From the NCBI RefSeq assembly GCF_000687475.1, contig NC_057317.1, positions 3,968,501 through 4,032,500 on the forward strand: a stretch of DNA of 64,000 nt. The letters run 5' to 3'. This stretch comes from Ustilaginoidea virens (taxonomy: Eukaryota > Ascomycota > Sordariomycetes > Hypocreales > Clavicipitaceae). Below are positions 9,627-21,426 of the stretch, piece by piece (position 1 is the stretch's first letter; each line of letters starts with the position of its first letter). The notes beneath the pieces are model-generated. The model searched no databases and was not told where the DNA came from. It was given only the letters and a program-made list of their open reading frames with translations. A program made the position numbers and the translations under genes.

Positions 9627-12600
9627 TTACTGCAACATCGCATCAAGACTTTCGCCCAAGACGCCTTCGATTTTGACGATCCATCTGTGCGTCTCCCTTT
9701 CCACCACCTCGTCGTCATCTTCCTGCAGCTCACTAATTCGAGGCAGCATTTCATGCAGCATGGACAGCCAATCTTCTGCCAGTCGATCCGTCAACGCCTG
9801 CTCGCACTTGACAGCTGCCAGTCGAACTGCGGCATGCTCTGATTTCAAATGTTTCATCAGCCTGGTGTTCAGGTCTTTGTGATGTGCCTGCGAGTCTGCC
9901 ACGGCAGCCAGTTCGACCACTGCGGGAACTAACCGCTCGCATACGTCCGCTGAGCTGGCCTTCAGGAACTGATCCAGTAAAACCGGTGCGACGGCTCCAA
10001 AGTGCGAAGGGGCTTGCCAAAAGTCGTCTTGATCGTGTTCAAAGCAGGTGGCCAGAACCTCCAGGACGCGGCTCCAGAGCTCCCGATCTTCGACGGACTT
10101 TAATTCCGTAGCCTCAAGAGTTTTGACGGCATCTTCTACTATGTAGGTGGCATAGTTGGTAACGATTGATTTGAGATTTTCAAAGAAAGCTTGAAGGAAA
10201 CCATAGACGCTGTATTTTCTGAGTTTTCGCCCACTCTTGTCGTTTTTGGGTAAACCGTTGTCGGTCCACTCAATGACCTGAACAAAGAGCGGTCGGAATG
10301 CAGCATCATTAAGTTTGTAAATCATCTTCATAGCGGTTTCGTTAAGGGTTGTTTCGATTCTGGTGACTTGTCGCAGTGACGTCTCCTTCTCCTCCGAGTT
10401 GAAACTGACGTGTCTCCGTAAATCGAGAACCTGGATCAGTATGCTATACAAAACAGAAGAGTGTCTCGCAATCGTCGACTTGGAGTTGTCTTCAATAGCA
10501 ACGGCAAAAACAGAGAGATATTCAGATATGGCCTGGGAGTTAACCGTTAGACGAAATAATGATCCTTGTAAGAAGCAGCCTCGTGATTTTTTTTTCCCCA
10601 TGTAACTTACGCAGAAACCCGACTCTAAAGCCTTGTCCCAGCTGCGGTCCAGGCTGGTAAAGACTTCTTTTGCGTCCAATTTCTTGGCGAGAAACTCGAG
10701 ACAATTTTTCCTGCTCTCACTGACCTCGTCGTCCATTTCCGACTCAGCCGAACGGTAGGAAATATGCAGAATCTTGTCAAGGTACGTTGAGAGCATGTAA
10801 GGAAGATGCTCTGCTAACGAGCTGATGAAGCCGTAGCAAGCCGAGTGGATCTCTTGGTCCATATCGTCCTTGCCTAGACTGGCTTCAAGGTAGTGGACTG
10901 CCTGTGGAATGGCCATGGGAAGAATGGGCACAACAGCGTCCTGCAGCACATCGACCAGCGACGTAAGGCACAACAGGGCCATGACCTGAAGACGCCTGTC
11001 CTGTTGTCCAAGGCAATGTGGCCCTGCAATGGTTTCCGCGGCGGCAACCACGGCTTCCACATCCTTTTTGCCATACTTTTCTGCAATCTTGTCCACGCAA
11101 GTGACGGCAGTGTGTTTGTACCGAATGTCGCTGGAGTCTCGAATGGCAGCTGTAAGTTGCGGCAAAAAGGCCAGCAGAGCGTTGCGGGAAGCAGCATCGC
11201 TATTGTTCTCCGTCTCCACACGCACCTCGAGAGCACGAAGGAGCTTCTGACGCAGGCCAAAGTCAGATCTGTCAAGTAAATTTTCCACAGCCTTGATGAA
11301 TTCACTGATTGACAACAGATTCAGCAAATTGGAAAGCGCAGAGCCGCAGCGAGCAAAGAGCATCTTGTTAGCTTTGACAGTGTCGGCCAAAATGAGAAGA
11401 TTTTCCAGGAGAGCCGCGTAAAGTTCCCGAACCTCGGCGGCATCCATGTCTTCACGATCAGCTAGCTTGCTGACCTGCGATCGAAGCTTCTTATTTTCCA
11501 AGAGGGTGGAAAGAGCAGAAAGCTGCCGAAGGGCTACTTTCTCAATGTCTTTGACGTCACCGTCGTCGCCGATGCCGAGTAAGACATATGATATGCTTGG
11601 CTTCGGCTTGTGTAGGTCTGCTACGAGATCCAAGATTTTGCCGATTGTCTGCAGCTGGGTTTTCATGTCGAAACGGTTGAAAAGCTCGACTATGAAAGAC
11701 AAGAGCCCTTCGCTAGTATCATATCGATCAATCAACATGCTAATGAGGGCAAAAAGAAAGTCCTGCGGTCCAAGAGTTTCTACAAGAGCCACGAACAGCT
11801 CTTGTCGTCTGTGGGCTGGAATGTGTTCGTAGGCTGTTGCGAAGCTGACCAGAATATCCGCGGCCCCAGCAACTGGACCGTTTTTACCTTTTCGAAGAGA
11901 TTCGATCAGGGGAGGGATAACTTCTTTGATGGTCTGTGAGACCACATGGGCGGAATAGTCGTCACTTTGCCGGAGGACTGATGTTCCCATGAATGTAAAG
12001 ATGGGCATCACGCTATGCAAGACAAGATTCGGGGCCGTTGTCGCCAAATCGGCCACTAAGAGCAATGCTGCATTTTGAACTACTGGACTGGATGACTTTT
12101 GGATACAGTTGACGAGTAAATCGCCAAAGCCACCAGAGCTGTCGATCTCGAGTTCCTTGTTCGCCTTGTACGCAGGCATCATGGCTAGAAGGCTTCGAAG
12201 AATGAGGTTTTGCAGGTACCCAAGCTCTGAGCCAACTACTGTTCTAAAGTGTTGAAGCTCAGACAGGGCGGTGAACAAGCCATCTAATAACTCGGGATGG
12301 AAGATGGGTTCAGAGTTTTCAACGAGTTGAAGCACAAAAGTGAACCTGCGGAGTGCCTCGCTAAGCTCCGGGGTAACTTGCGTTGCCAGAACCCGGTTGC
12401 CATCGGCAGAACTTGTCCTTCGTCGCTTCTTTGGCAACGGCTCCGTCACCATCTTCGTGCCGGACTGGACAGCGTCCAAAAAGTACGACAGGATGGAGGT
12501 TGTGAGGGGAACAGTTCGAAGCAGATCGGCGGCTTCTGATGGTACAACCGTGGTGGAGTCAGCAGTCCCGGATGGTCCATGGCAGAGCAACAGGCATTGC

Positions 12601-15192
12601 TCCGCGACGGTAAACTTGACTGCATCTTTCATGGAAGGCCACATACGCCGTAAGCGACCAAAGATGGCACGAACAAGGCTAGTCTTCTGTCGTTGTGCGC
12701 CATCTTGCAGCAGCGAAATGAGAGCTGCGATTCCGTCGCTGTCGGTGGCCACGACAACGTCAACGAATTGAGAGTCCAACGCCGTCGCATCCAGTTGCTC
12801 AACGCCACAGCACTTGAGGGCTTCCTCCTCACTGAGGCTAGTCCACCAGTTTAGCAAGGGAAGTAATACCTGGGTTCGAGTCGTGCTTCCAACGCCTTTG
12901 ACCTCGTTCAGAAATTTCAACAAATTTTGCTTGACCGCAATGATGGGGGTGAGGTTGGCATGAGAGGCGAAGAATGAAAGTACGGCCAACCTAGCAGACT
13001 GTCCCATGTGGTCTTTCTTTTCCAAGGTTGGCGGGGGGACAACTTTGTACTGTCCTTGCTCGATAACCGACTTTATGACTGATGATATGTGCTCGGGATC
13101 CATCACGCACTCTTCAACAGTGGGAATAATTTGCAGATGAAGTAGCTTAGCCGTGATGTCGGAAGCTAAAGGACTTTTATCCTTTGTTTTCCCATAGAGG
13201 GAACCAGAAGCCCAAGGTTTCACTGATTTTGCTGTGATGAGAGGTGTATAAAATTCCGTGATGGCACGCAATAGTTGGGCGGCCGCTTGGCGGACACGTT
13301 TGGAGGCGTCGTTCAAAGCTACAACAGCATATGGAATAAGAGCCTGAACATCCACCTTGGCCCGGTCCTCCGACTTCAGTCTGTTCCTGGCCATATTCAG
13401 CGCAGCCATACGGGCTAGGGCAGGGTACGGGCCACACCAAATCCGGATAAAGAAACTGAAATAGGTCCATTTTTGGAAAGCTGTCTTGCGTCCAAGTTGT
13501 GGGATATCGTCAAACTTTGAAAGCATTTCGGTCTGTCGAGAACTTTCAGAAACAATGGAGAAGAAAAGGTGACTGAACTCTTCAAATAAATCAGTGGGTT
13601 CGGGTACGAGGCACTGCGGTAGAGATCCCTTTCTAGATGATAGCTCCTCAATAGCGACTCCCGGATCTTGAGCTTCTTTGACATGTTGTTGTTGTTCGTC
13701 ATCGATCGCCGCAGCTGCGCTCGAAGGAAGCTTACTAGCTCTGAGCGAAAGACTCAACTTCATTTCGAGCTCTTCAATGTCAAACTCCATGTCTTGAATG
13801 ACAGACATAAAAATGTCGGCGGATTTTCCTGTCGTTTGAGACAAGGCGATCAGGGCAGAGCCCAGCTCTCGTCGCAATGTACCGTCTGTGTCATTCTTGT
13901 CGTCGAGTTTCAAGGCGGTCAACAGCAACGACTTGAAAATAACTGTGGTTTGCTTTTCTTTGAGAATTTGACTGTCCAAAATAGCCATTATGGTGGGCAA
14001 ACCACGGGAGTCTCCTTTCTTTGTGAACCTCTCGATTAAAGCAAGACAAAGTCCGTTGGCCAACTTATCAACTCTACGTTCCTTACCAATGTCCACCAGT
14101 AGGGTACCAATATTTTGAACCTTCATGAGTGCCTTTGTCACTTTGCTGTTCATCTGCTTAGCGGACCTGAACTGAGCCATTATGGCGAGACATACAAGCC
14201 CAGGGCGGATGGAGTCGCTGGTCCACCCATGAACCGTTTGCTGCATCAGAGCCGTGACTGCGACATCCCCCAGATTCCCCTTGGAGACGAAAACAGTCAT
14301 GGCCATGTATGAAGCAATCTGTAAGCTCGGCACTTTTTTCATGACGAGGGACTCTGCAAAGATTGGGCCCAGTTGATGCAATAATGCCTGCGTGTTATCG
14401 CTCTGCACGGCGGCGCGGCCGGACCGTGTTCTGTCCAACATCCCGTTTACGGCCTCTGTCATGAGTCCGCCCCAGAATATTACCTGGGCAGGATAATGGG
14501 ATAGCTTTCTGCATGACTCGAGGGTATACTCGGAAACAGAAGACAGAAACTCAGGATGATGTACAGCCTGATGAACCAAAAGTGATCTCGGAGGTGGCGT
14601 TAAAGATCGAATATATGGGTCGAGAAATCGGAATTCGGGAGAGATCTTGGCGGGCAGGATGGAAAGCAAGGTCGCAAAGACGGGAATCGAGTGGTATGGA
14701 AGAAAAGTCATCAACAGAAGAGAGGTGTTCTCTTCATGAATGCTTTATGAAGTGATTAGTACTGTACTGTCTTGATACTTGGCTCAAGCGCGTTTACGAG
14801 GCCGAGTGTACCTACCGGAATCGACGAATCAGCCATTCAATCGACTTGATGGCCGGCATAAGCCTTAACTTGCTTCCAGATAATCGGAGGAACGCCTCGA
14901 CTTGGCGATCGAGTTCCTCATTTTCTGTGGCTGATAATTGCGCTCGGTCCTGGCTTTGGCTGTCCTCGCTGAATAATGTGGATTGAAAGCGAGCGAGTCG
15001 GTCATCCAATTGGCATAGTTCCTCGAATCCGGGATGACAGGTTGCATAGATTGCCTGGTAGCTTTGTGTGGCAGCAACTCTAGGTTCCCAAATTAGAGAC
15101 TTGGAGTGCGCAGCCTTCTGCGCCTTGACGTCGAGGGTGGCTTTTGATTTGGCGGCGATTTGTGCCAACTGGGCAGCCAGAGATGTAGCCAT
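9627..15192 (-). CDS. UTP10: U3 snoRNA-associated protein UTP10 (HEATR1)
   Basis: Three exons, complement(9627..10532, 10611..14742, 14816..15192), encode 1804 aa, the normal size for fungal Utp10. The first intron (73 bp) has a good TACTAAT branch site and joins IRRFR-IHEENTSLLLMTFLPYHS. The second (78 bp, GTAAGT...CTCCCAG) is a multiple of three and free of stops, so it is easily missed; removal joins SGFC-AISEYLS. The protein is built of HEAT-like helical repeats over its length. The N-terminal 130 residues (MATSLAAQLAQIAAKSKA) match the Utp10/HEATR1 start, and the acidic C-terminal region ends the conserved BP28-type domain. Utp10 belongs to the t-UTP subcomplex of the small-subunit processome, which couples rDNA transcription to 18S pre-rRNA processing in the nucleolus. 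It diverges from the esterase gene at 15615. Confidence 0.95.
10533..10610 (-). other. Frame-preserving intron in UTP10
   Basis: A 78-bp GT-AG intron with donor GTAAGT and acceptor CTCCCAG. It has no in-frame stop, so retention would add 26 residues, including a lysine run, instead of truncating the protein. Flanking residues fit the family only if it is removed. Confidence 0.85.
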
Positions 15193-15614
15193 CACCACAG
15201 CGCTTCTCGGCTATTATGAGTATAGCTTTGAAGAGCGAGCTTGGTATGGCGTGCAGGGCGGCTGTGGTGACCCAACTTCTGAACGTGCTCGTGCAAGGTT
15301 TTGAGGCGGCCTGCTGGTTATTCTCAACCAGATAATTTTTTTTTCCGGCTGGGATGGACTAACGTAGAGAGATAAGTTATCGATAAGATGGCACTCCAAT
15401 TCGGCGGGGCCGCGTTCGTGGTGGAGTATCGACTTCAACGCTCAAACTTTCCCCTCAATTCACGCACCAAGACGGAGAGTACTCTGTAAGCAGGCTAGAG
15501 CAATAAACGTCACCATTCGGATTTGTTTGAAGAGGCCGTCGCGTACTGGGGCCTTCTTCACGAATCAGTAAAAAACATATACTCTTGCACGGCATATATA
15601 AAGCCAGAGGCGAA
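15193..15614. promoter_or_regulatory. Divergent intergenic region, UTP10 and IAH1
   Basis: These 422 bp separate the start codons of two divergently transcribed genes and should hold both promoters. An A/T run lies near 15338-15350 and a TATATA-like element near 15594-15600, close to the esterase start. No other gene is seen. Confidence 0.5.
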
Positions 15615-16592
15615 ATGGCCGTATGTACACAGTACAGCGTACCGTTTTCGTTCTGCGTGGCTCATAAGATGTAGCATTCTTATCCCCAAATCGTTCTACT
15701 CGGCGACTCTCTATTACAGCAATCAGTTGATATTCGAGATGGGTTTTCTTTTCAAGCAGCTCTTCAGACTCGTGAGTTGTCCTTATCTTGCTGGATTTCA
15801 CCACTTGACAAGATACCTGCCAGGATTTATCCGACGTCTCGATGTGGTCAACCGTGGCTTTTCGGGTTGGAACAGTGCCAATGCAGTTGAGTATCTCTCT
15901 GAGATGATACCACAGCAAACATCTTCCAGTCCGAAGTTGAAGTATCTTGTCCGTGCCCCTCCTCGTTGTTTCGGACTCGTTCTAGGCTAATAATAATGTT
16001 GTTGTTGTTGTTGTTGTTGTTGTTGCAGATTGTGCTCTTGGGGGCTAATGATGCGGTTTTGCCTCTGCCCAGCACGTCCCAGCATGTGCCCATTGAACAG
16101 TACAAGCAGAACCTGATCAAGATCATCACGCACGCGCACATCCGGGCCCACAATCCAGAGATACTGCTAGTGACCCCTCCTCCTGTGGATGAGATCAAGA
16201 GAACTAAGCTGGATATTGCAGAGGGCCATGGCAGAGCCGTAAGATTGTTTGCTCGTAGTGCTTCCTATTCAGAGACGGTCCGTGAGGTGGCCCGCGAGCA
16301 CCCAGGCACCGTACTGATTGATCTGTGGAAGGCCATCATGGAAAGGGCTATCGAGATGACACCGCATGACTACACGACTGGTGGGCCTTGGCTGGGTTCA
16401 CCCGAGAATGGAAAGCAAGGCGGACTGGACAATCTACTGCCAGATGGCCTACACATGAGTGGAGAGGCATACAAGGTGTTTTATGATGAAATAATAGGCC
16501 ATGTTGGAAGAGAATGGGCGAGTTTACCCGAGGAGGATCGCACCGGGTATATGTTTCCTGATTGGCGTGTTCTAAACCCCATCGAGTCGTAA
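15615..16592 (+). CDS. IAH1: GDSL esterase, isoamyl acetate-hydrolysing type
   Basis: Four exons, 15615..15620, 15675..15771, 15824..15948 and 16029..16592, encode 263 aa, close to yeast Iah1. Exon 1 is only ATGGCC: an in-frame stop right before the conserved block requires an intron, and GTATGT...GATGTAG gives MA-HSYPQIVLLGDS. The GDSL family blocks are all present: block I LLGDSLLQ with nucleophile S14, block II RGFSGWNSANA, block III GAND with N83, and block V DGLH with D215 and H218. The third intron begins GTCCGT, a less common donor, and its 3' end is a TTG trinucleotide repeat running into CAG. No signal peptide is seen, so the enzyme is probably cytosolic. It likely hydrolyses short-chain acetate esters; the substrate cannot be read from sequence. 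Confidence 0.9.
15992..16025 (+). repeat. TTG microsatellite at an intron 3' end
   Basis: A TAA triplet run is followed by an uninterrupted TTG run that leads straight into the acceptor CAG of the third IAH1 intron. The repeat takes the place of a polypyrimidine tract. Confidence 0.9.
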
Positions 16593-18195
16593 GCAGGTCG
16601 ACTTGATCGTTTCGGGAGCCTATTCTGTTTATGAGTAACAAAGGTTACAAGGCTAGACGCTGCGAAGGAGGGGTTGTCGCAACGTGAGCTTGGCTAATCC
16701 TGACGTAGCTGGTTGGCTTCCTTGCCGCCATCATGCGCATAAACAAGGCGTCGCTCAAGCACGCTGAATCATGGTCTCGCGGTTGGGACCGGTGCCGATC
16801 CACGACATCTTTGCTCCGGGAAGCCTTTCAGTAGAGCCGATACAGTCCACGGCTTGGAGGGGGGGGGGGGGGGGGTCATAAGAGGGCCTTGTAGCCGTCG
16901 TTGGTTTTTGCCATCCTGGAGGGAAGGAAGTGGAAGCTGTACGACTTTTCCGTTGGGCGCGAATTCGTGCATCCGTAGCGAGGATGTCGGCCAAAATTCC
17001 CTTGACATGGTTTCTCCCATTGGGCGCCTAGAATGACGGCTATTGCCTCGTTGCGATGGTCCTGGCTTGAAAGCACGATATTGTCGTCGGGTGAAGGGAC
17101 GGGCAGAAACTCGTACGGAGTACACCCGCCGTAATTCCTCGAGATTTGCAGGGCTGTTATGGGGTCAGAGCCTCAGAGGCCGACCCACATGTGGAAAGGC
17201 AGCGAGCATCGGCGCGTCGAGTTGTTGTTGGCTCCTTCCTTCCCTCCACATTCAGTCTGGTGCCACTTGGGAGAAAGCCGGTGCCACTTTTTCACTTGGA
17301 CTCTAGCGCGTCTTGGTTGACAGCCAAGCCAGGCCAGGGGTTTCAGAAGAATCATCGTTGGAACTCGGCACCAGACAGACAAAAGCCAAGTTGACATCGA
17401 GCTTTCCCTCAATCGACTTGTCCCGAAGTAGTTGCAGATGCTACAAAACTTAAACTCACTTCCCTCGGCTTCGTTTAACTTTTTCCCTACATCCGTCCAG
17501 CATTGTGCAACAATCCTAACATAGAGGAGGAACTTGTCCCGGCCGATAACCTTGAGCGACACGGACAAGACACCGCCTTCCCTCGTTCTTCGCCCGCCGC
17601 CCACTTTCTTCACCCCATTTCATCGTCGTGCCCCCTTTCACCGCGATACGGTTTAGGCTGGCGCATAGCTACGAACCTACGGCGGGACAACACAGCGACG
17701 GCGACAATACAAGTCGACAAAATCGAAATTCCGCCTTCAAAGTCCAGCTGTGCGTCCAGAGCGGAGCACTTCCAAGTTTGACAGCACCCTGTGTGCCCAT
17801 TGGACTCGGGCTGCTCAGAGTCTCGACACCCAGCCAGGACCACCCCCCCAACCCCCACCCCCATCCCCCCGACCTCTTACCAGCAATACAAGCAATACAG
17901 GTCCCATCTGGTTTTCAGGAAACTGCGCCTTCTACGGGGCTCGCCTTGCATCTTCTGAGAAGTCCGCCGACGTACATTCAGGGAGCTGAATATCGAAAGT
18001 TACATACCCTCCCGTCTGCTACTTTGTCATCAATTGCGGTAACCACATTTGCTCAGAGACACGCCGTTGCAAGGCCGTGTGGTCTTGGGCTGGCGATGTG
18101 GACTGGGAGAGCTAGTTTGTCAAGTCACGAGGGTTGCAAAGCCGGTATAAGTTACTCAGCGAGCAATCGCGGCCATTTGTTTCCGGTACTCAAGA
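16593..18195. other. Intergenic, long upstream region of the retropepsin-like gene
   Basis: No convincing gene is present in these 1.6 kb. The first part should be the 3' UTR of the esterase; the rest is the upstream region and perhaps a long 5' UTR of the gene at 18196. Features are a G17 tract at 16859-16875, a GTACGGAGTAC motif at 17113 and C-rich sequence at 17835-17875. The open frame at 17628-18203 is proline- and serine-rich and I take it as chance. Confidence 0.55.
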
Positions 18196-20084
18196 ATGGA
18201 TAGCCGGTTTACTACCTCTCGAGACGATCTGTATACCCTCCAAATGGAGGTCAAACAGGTACAATATACCCAAAATAACCACGCTGAGCGGCTTCTGAGG
18301 TTGGAGAAGCGAAATGCAGAGGACTCAGCTCTAAAGTCAGTCTGGAATTCTCCTTTCCCTGGGGTATTAGGTGGCACGCCGCATCAAGGTAAAAAAAAAA
18401 TTTATCATTTTGCGCCGCTTTTGCCAAGCATTTGCTGAATTGATTTGTGTCAGGTCCCGTTCAGATACCCCCTAATGATGTGTTTGACGACTTGGACGAG
18501 CAGGGGGAGCAGTTGCTGGGCTCACTTCACCTCGGTCCTGCCGAAGAAGAACCTGTGCGTCGTGGTGCGGCTTCTCGAGCTAATAGTGTCAGGTTCGATG
18601 AGAGTGCCTTGCATGGCCCCAGCTGGGGCGGTCAGAGTAACAGACATTCGGGAGACTTTGGACCCATACGACCAGGAAGCGGTTTGATGATGGAACGATC
18701 ACTATCTCACAAGTCCGACGGCAGACATAGCTCTGCTGGCCACTCTGTTCACTCCCATCACTCAGTTGCGTCAGGTCGCGCAAGCAGCCTTGGTCTTGAT
18801 ACAAACTACGCCGCCGGGGATGAATCCTCATCCTCATTTGATGTTCCTGGCCCTCCTGTATCACTATACGTACTGGGTACGGTGCCATCGATTGTCCGCT
18901 GTTGGTTGACCACAAACTTTGCCCACGGGACGCTTCTGTACGCGGACATTTGCACCGGCTCTCAGAAATCCGTTGTCGATTCTTCTCTTCTTAAGGAACT
19001 AGACCTCGTAGACGAAATCGAACGAGACATCAACGGGGTATACCGAATCAGGCTGAACGTCTATCTGGCTGAGGCGGTGGTGACGCGACACGAGAATCGC
19101 AACACCAGCTCCACTGGTGCTGTTCCTTCCATGACAGCCACGTTTGAGGTGACGGGACTCGAACAATCGGCGTTGACTGGCGATGGAAAGGGGATTCGCA
19201 TCTACATTGGGAGCGATGCACTAAGAGCGCACTCGGCTGATGTCCTCTTCTCACAAAACACCATGGTCCTGTATGGCAATGAGCAAGAACGGGTGCGTGT
19301 TCCGTTTGTACGACCTGAAGATGAGAACCTGTTTCGATATATTTGCACGACGAACATGACACCTGGAAAGCCCAAGCTGAACGCAAACGCGACCCCGTTT
19401 GTATTTGGAGAGGGCCAGTCTGGAAACAGCATTCATCCCAAGGTGGCATCTCCAGCAGCGCAACGCGAGAAAGAATGCGTGAATCAACTAGAATCCTCTG
19501 ACGAAATCGCTGCAGAGCCCAACCGAGGTGAGGCCAGGTCGAGAATTCCTGACCATGCCGCCGACGACGCTGATGGCAATGCCCGAGATGCGAATGGCTC
19601 GGAGGCCGGGACATCAGAAGCATCACGACAGGAACCATCTATATCAGCCGGCATATGGGGATCGTGGCGCCACGGCACAGGAACTGGGCCGGATGGAACC
19701 CAACGTGAAGCTGGCAACTTGGGCGGGTATCAACCAGCAGGTCGCAGCAGCCGCAACATGAAGGTACTGAAGCCCTTGAAGTCGAATTCCAACTCGGCTC
19801 GGACTGGCGCGTCATACGAACCTGCTCTGCCTCCGAAATCGTCAAACGATGGGTGGCGTAAAAGCCAAGCGAGCTTGAACGGTGACGGCGTCAGCGTCGT
19901 GAATCGCTGGGATTTTAAACGTTCCATCAGTTCTGGTGCAGACGTCAGGTCGCAAAACCCAAACCGGGAGAATCAAAAGGGCGGAGCGGTCCCTCGATCA
20001 GCGAACCCAGTCGGAGTTGCGTCCGCGTTCTCTTGGATGACGCCGATGACAAAGGCATCTAAAACTCCTGCGCCGGAGGATTAG
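18196..20084 (+). CDS. Uncharacterised protein with N-terminal coiled coil and retropepsin-like domain
   Basis: Two exons, 18196..18388 and 18454..20084, give 607 aa; the 65-bp intron (GTAAAA...GTGTCAG) joins GTPHQ-GPVQIPPND. I do not know a gene name. Residues of about 10-50 form a charged heptad-like helix. Residues of about 200-350 have the order of elements seen in Ddi1-type retropepsins: a strand leading to ICTGSQKSVVDSSLLKELDL, where family members carry a D-[ST]-G-[AS] motif, then IRLNVYLAEAVV and TATFEV strands, then IYIGSDALRAHSADVLF, which resembles the second retropepsin motif (LLGxDxLxxHxxxIDL), and a closing strand. The position of the catalytic Asp holds Cys, so peptidase activity is doubtful. 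The remaining 250 residues are Ser/Gly/Asn-rich and probably disordered. The domain call is an inference from pattern and needs a profile search. Confidence 0.75.
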
Positions 20085-20481
20085 TTTTGCCGCTGAATGG
20101 ATTTTCTAACTTGCTTCTGTTTGGGGGGTTTTGTTTATCATGTCATGACCCTGTTTGCACACCCTGTTTGCACAACCAGATCTTGCCTTCCCGCCTGGGT
20201 GAGGGAAACTGCTGCCAAAAAAACTTGTAGAAGAGGGTAAAATTCACGTTATGCGACGAGACAGGATCAGACTGGGGACCGGCTGTTGAGCAAGATACAG
20301 TCGCATCTCTCTGAGCAAGACAACAGACGGCGTAATATACTACAATGCCACAGTGAATCATGATTATCTTTTTCCTGCTCTATGATGATGTCCGTCGGAT
20401 AAGAGAAGAGAAGAGAAGAGGAAGAAGAAGAAGAAGACGAAGAAGAAGAAATAGAATTCACGGCATGAGCAGGGCGTTGAT
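20085..20481. other. Convergent 3' region with purine repeat
   Basis: These 397 bp separate the stop codons of two convergent genes. A GAAGA/GAAGAA purine microsatellite lies at about 20402-20453. No gene is seen. Confidence 0.6.
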
Positions 20482-21426
20482 TTAAACCTTGGGTGTAGGG
20501 GGCAATGTCTCGAGCACTTTCCTTGTGTCCGCGAGAGAACCCTTTATGACGCCAATCAAGCTTCTGAATGCAGGATTCGCGGCGTCTCCCGTACACTCAT
20601 ACATCCAGCTTTCCGAAGTGGTGACAATGACACCGGGCTCGGCGCGCAATCTGTCCAGGGCAATGATGATTTCGGCCCGGTTGCAGCTGCTCACAGCATC
20701 GGCGATGACGTAAGGAGTGTGTCCGGCATCCCGGAGATCGAGAGCCGTCTGGGTGATGCAAATGTGGGATTCGATGCCAACAAGCGCAACCCGCGAGCGC
20801 GGGAGAAGGGCCTGGGCCACAGGAGGGATGAACATGGAAAACTTGGTCTTGTCGTGAGGCGTCGAGGCGAGAAAGCCCGCAATGGCGGGGACGGTGGGCC
20901 CTAGTTTAGCAGCAGTTTGCGTCGTTGCGTGGACGGGGATGTGGACGGCTTTTGCAAAGTTGAGAAGCTTGGTTGCGGTGGCGACGCTGAAGATCTGTTA
21001 TTAGATGAAGGAAGGAAGGAAGGAAGGGAGGGAGGGAGGGAGGGGGGCAAGGCACGGGTCTTCTCTCCCGGACGGCTCACACGCTGTCGAATTGGTAGAT
21101 GGCGTTGCGGAACTTTTCTTGCATATCGCAGATTCTAACATTCGAGTTGTTTTCAGTTGGATTTCCCCGTGGCGCTTGATGCACCGAAAACGGGCTTTGA
21201 CGCGGGGACGAAGACGGGAGGCGGGGATCGCGAGTCACCAGTTGTCTACCTACAAGATGGCGGGATTCTCTACCGGAACCAAGGCAGCACGAGATTAGCT
21301 TGTACATGCCGCACTTGAGAGGAAGGCTCGTTAAGGGGGGGCGAGGAGCGAGAGCGCCTCGCTCGATGATAGGGATAACGTACTGAGCCGCAACTCCGAG
21401 GGAGAAGTGCAGATGGTGGAAGCCAT
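20482..21426 (-). CDS. Isochorismatase-family cysteine hydrolase
   Basis: Four exons, complement(20482..20994, 21083..21134, 21254..21269, 21384..21426), encode 207 aa. Exon 2 is 16 nt and was placed because it links MASTICTSPSELRL to the family start KNPAILICDMQEKF; each junction keeps frame and has GT-AG ends (donors GTACGT, GTAGGT, GTGTGA). The candidate catalytic residues of the family are present: D23 in ICDMQEKF, a Lys in the HDKTKF segment at about 82-84, and C116 in GIESHICITQ. This subgroup (ISOC1/YcaC-like) lacks a firmly known substrate; nothing nearby points to siderophore or phenazine synthesis, so a true isochorismatase role is unlikely. The last intron contains a GGAA/GGGA purine run on the plus strand that serves as its pyrimidine tract. 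Confidence 0.85.

Noticed and set aside
17628..18203. Plus-strand frame of 191 codons upstream of the retropepsin-like gene
   Set aside because: Composition is Pro/Ser/His-rich, no domain is visible, and it overlaps the next gene start in another frame. I treat it as upstream or 5' UTR sequence.
20482..21426. Isochorismatase gene as a sign of a secondary metabolite cluster
   Set aside because: Neighbours are a retropepsin-like protein and midasin; no synthase, transporter or regulator of a cluster is present.
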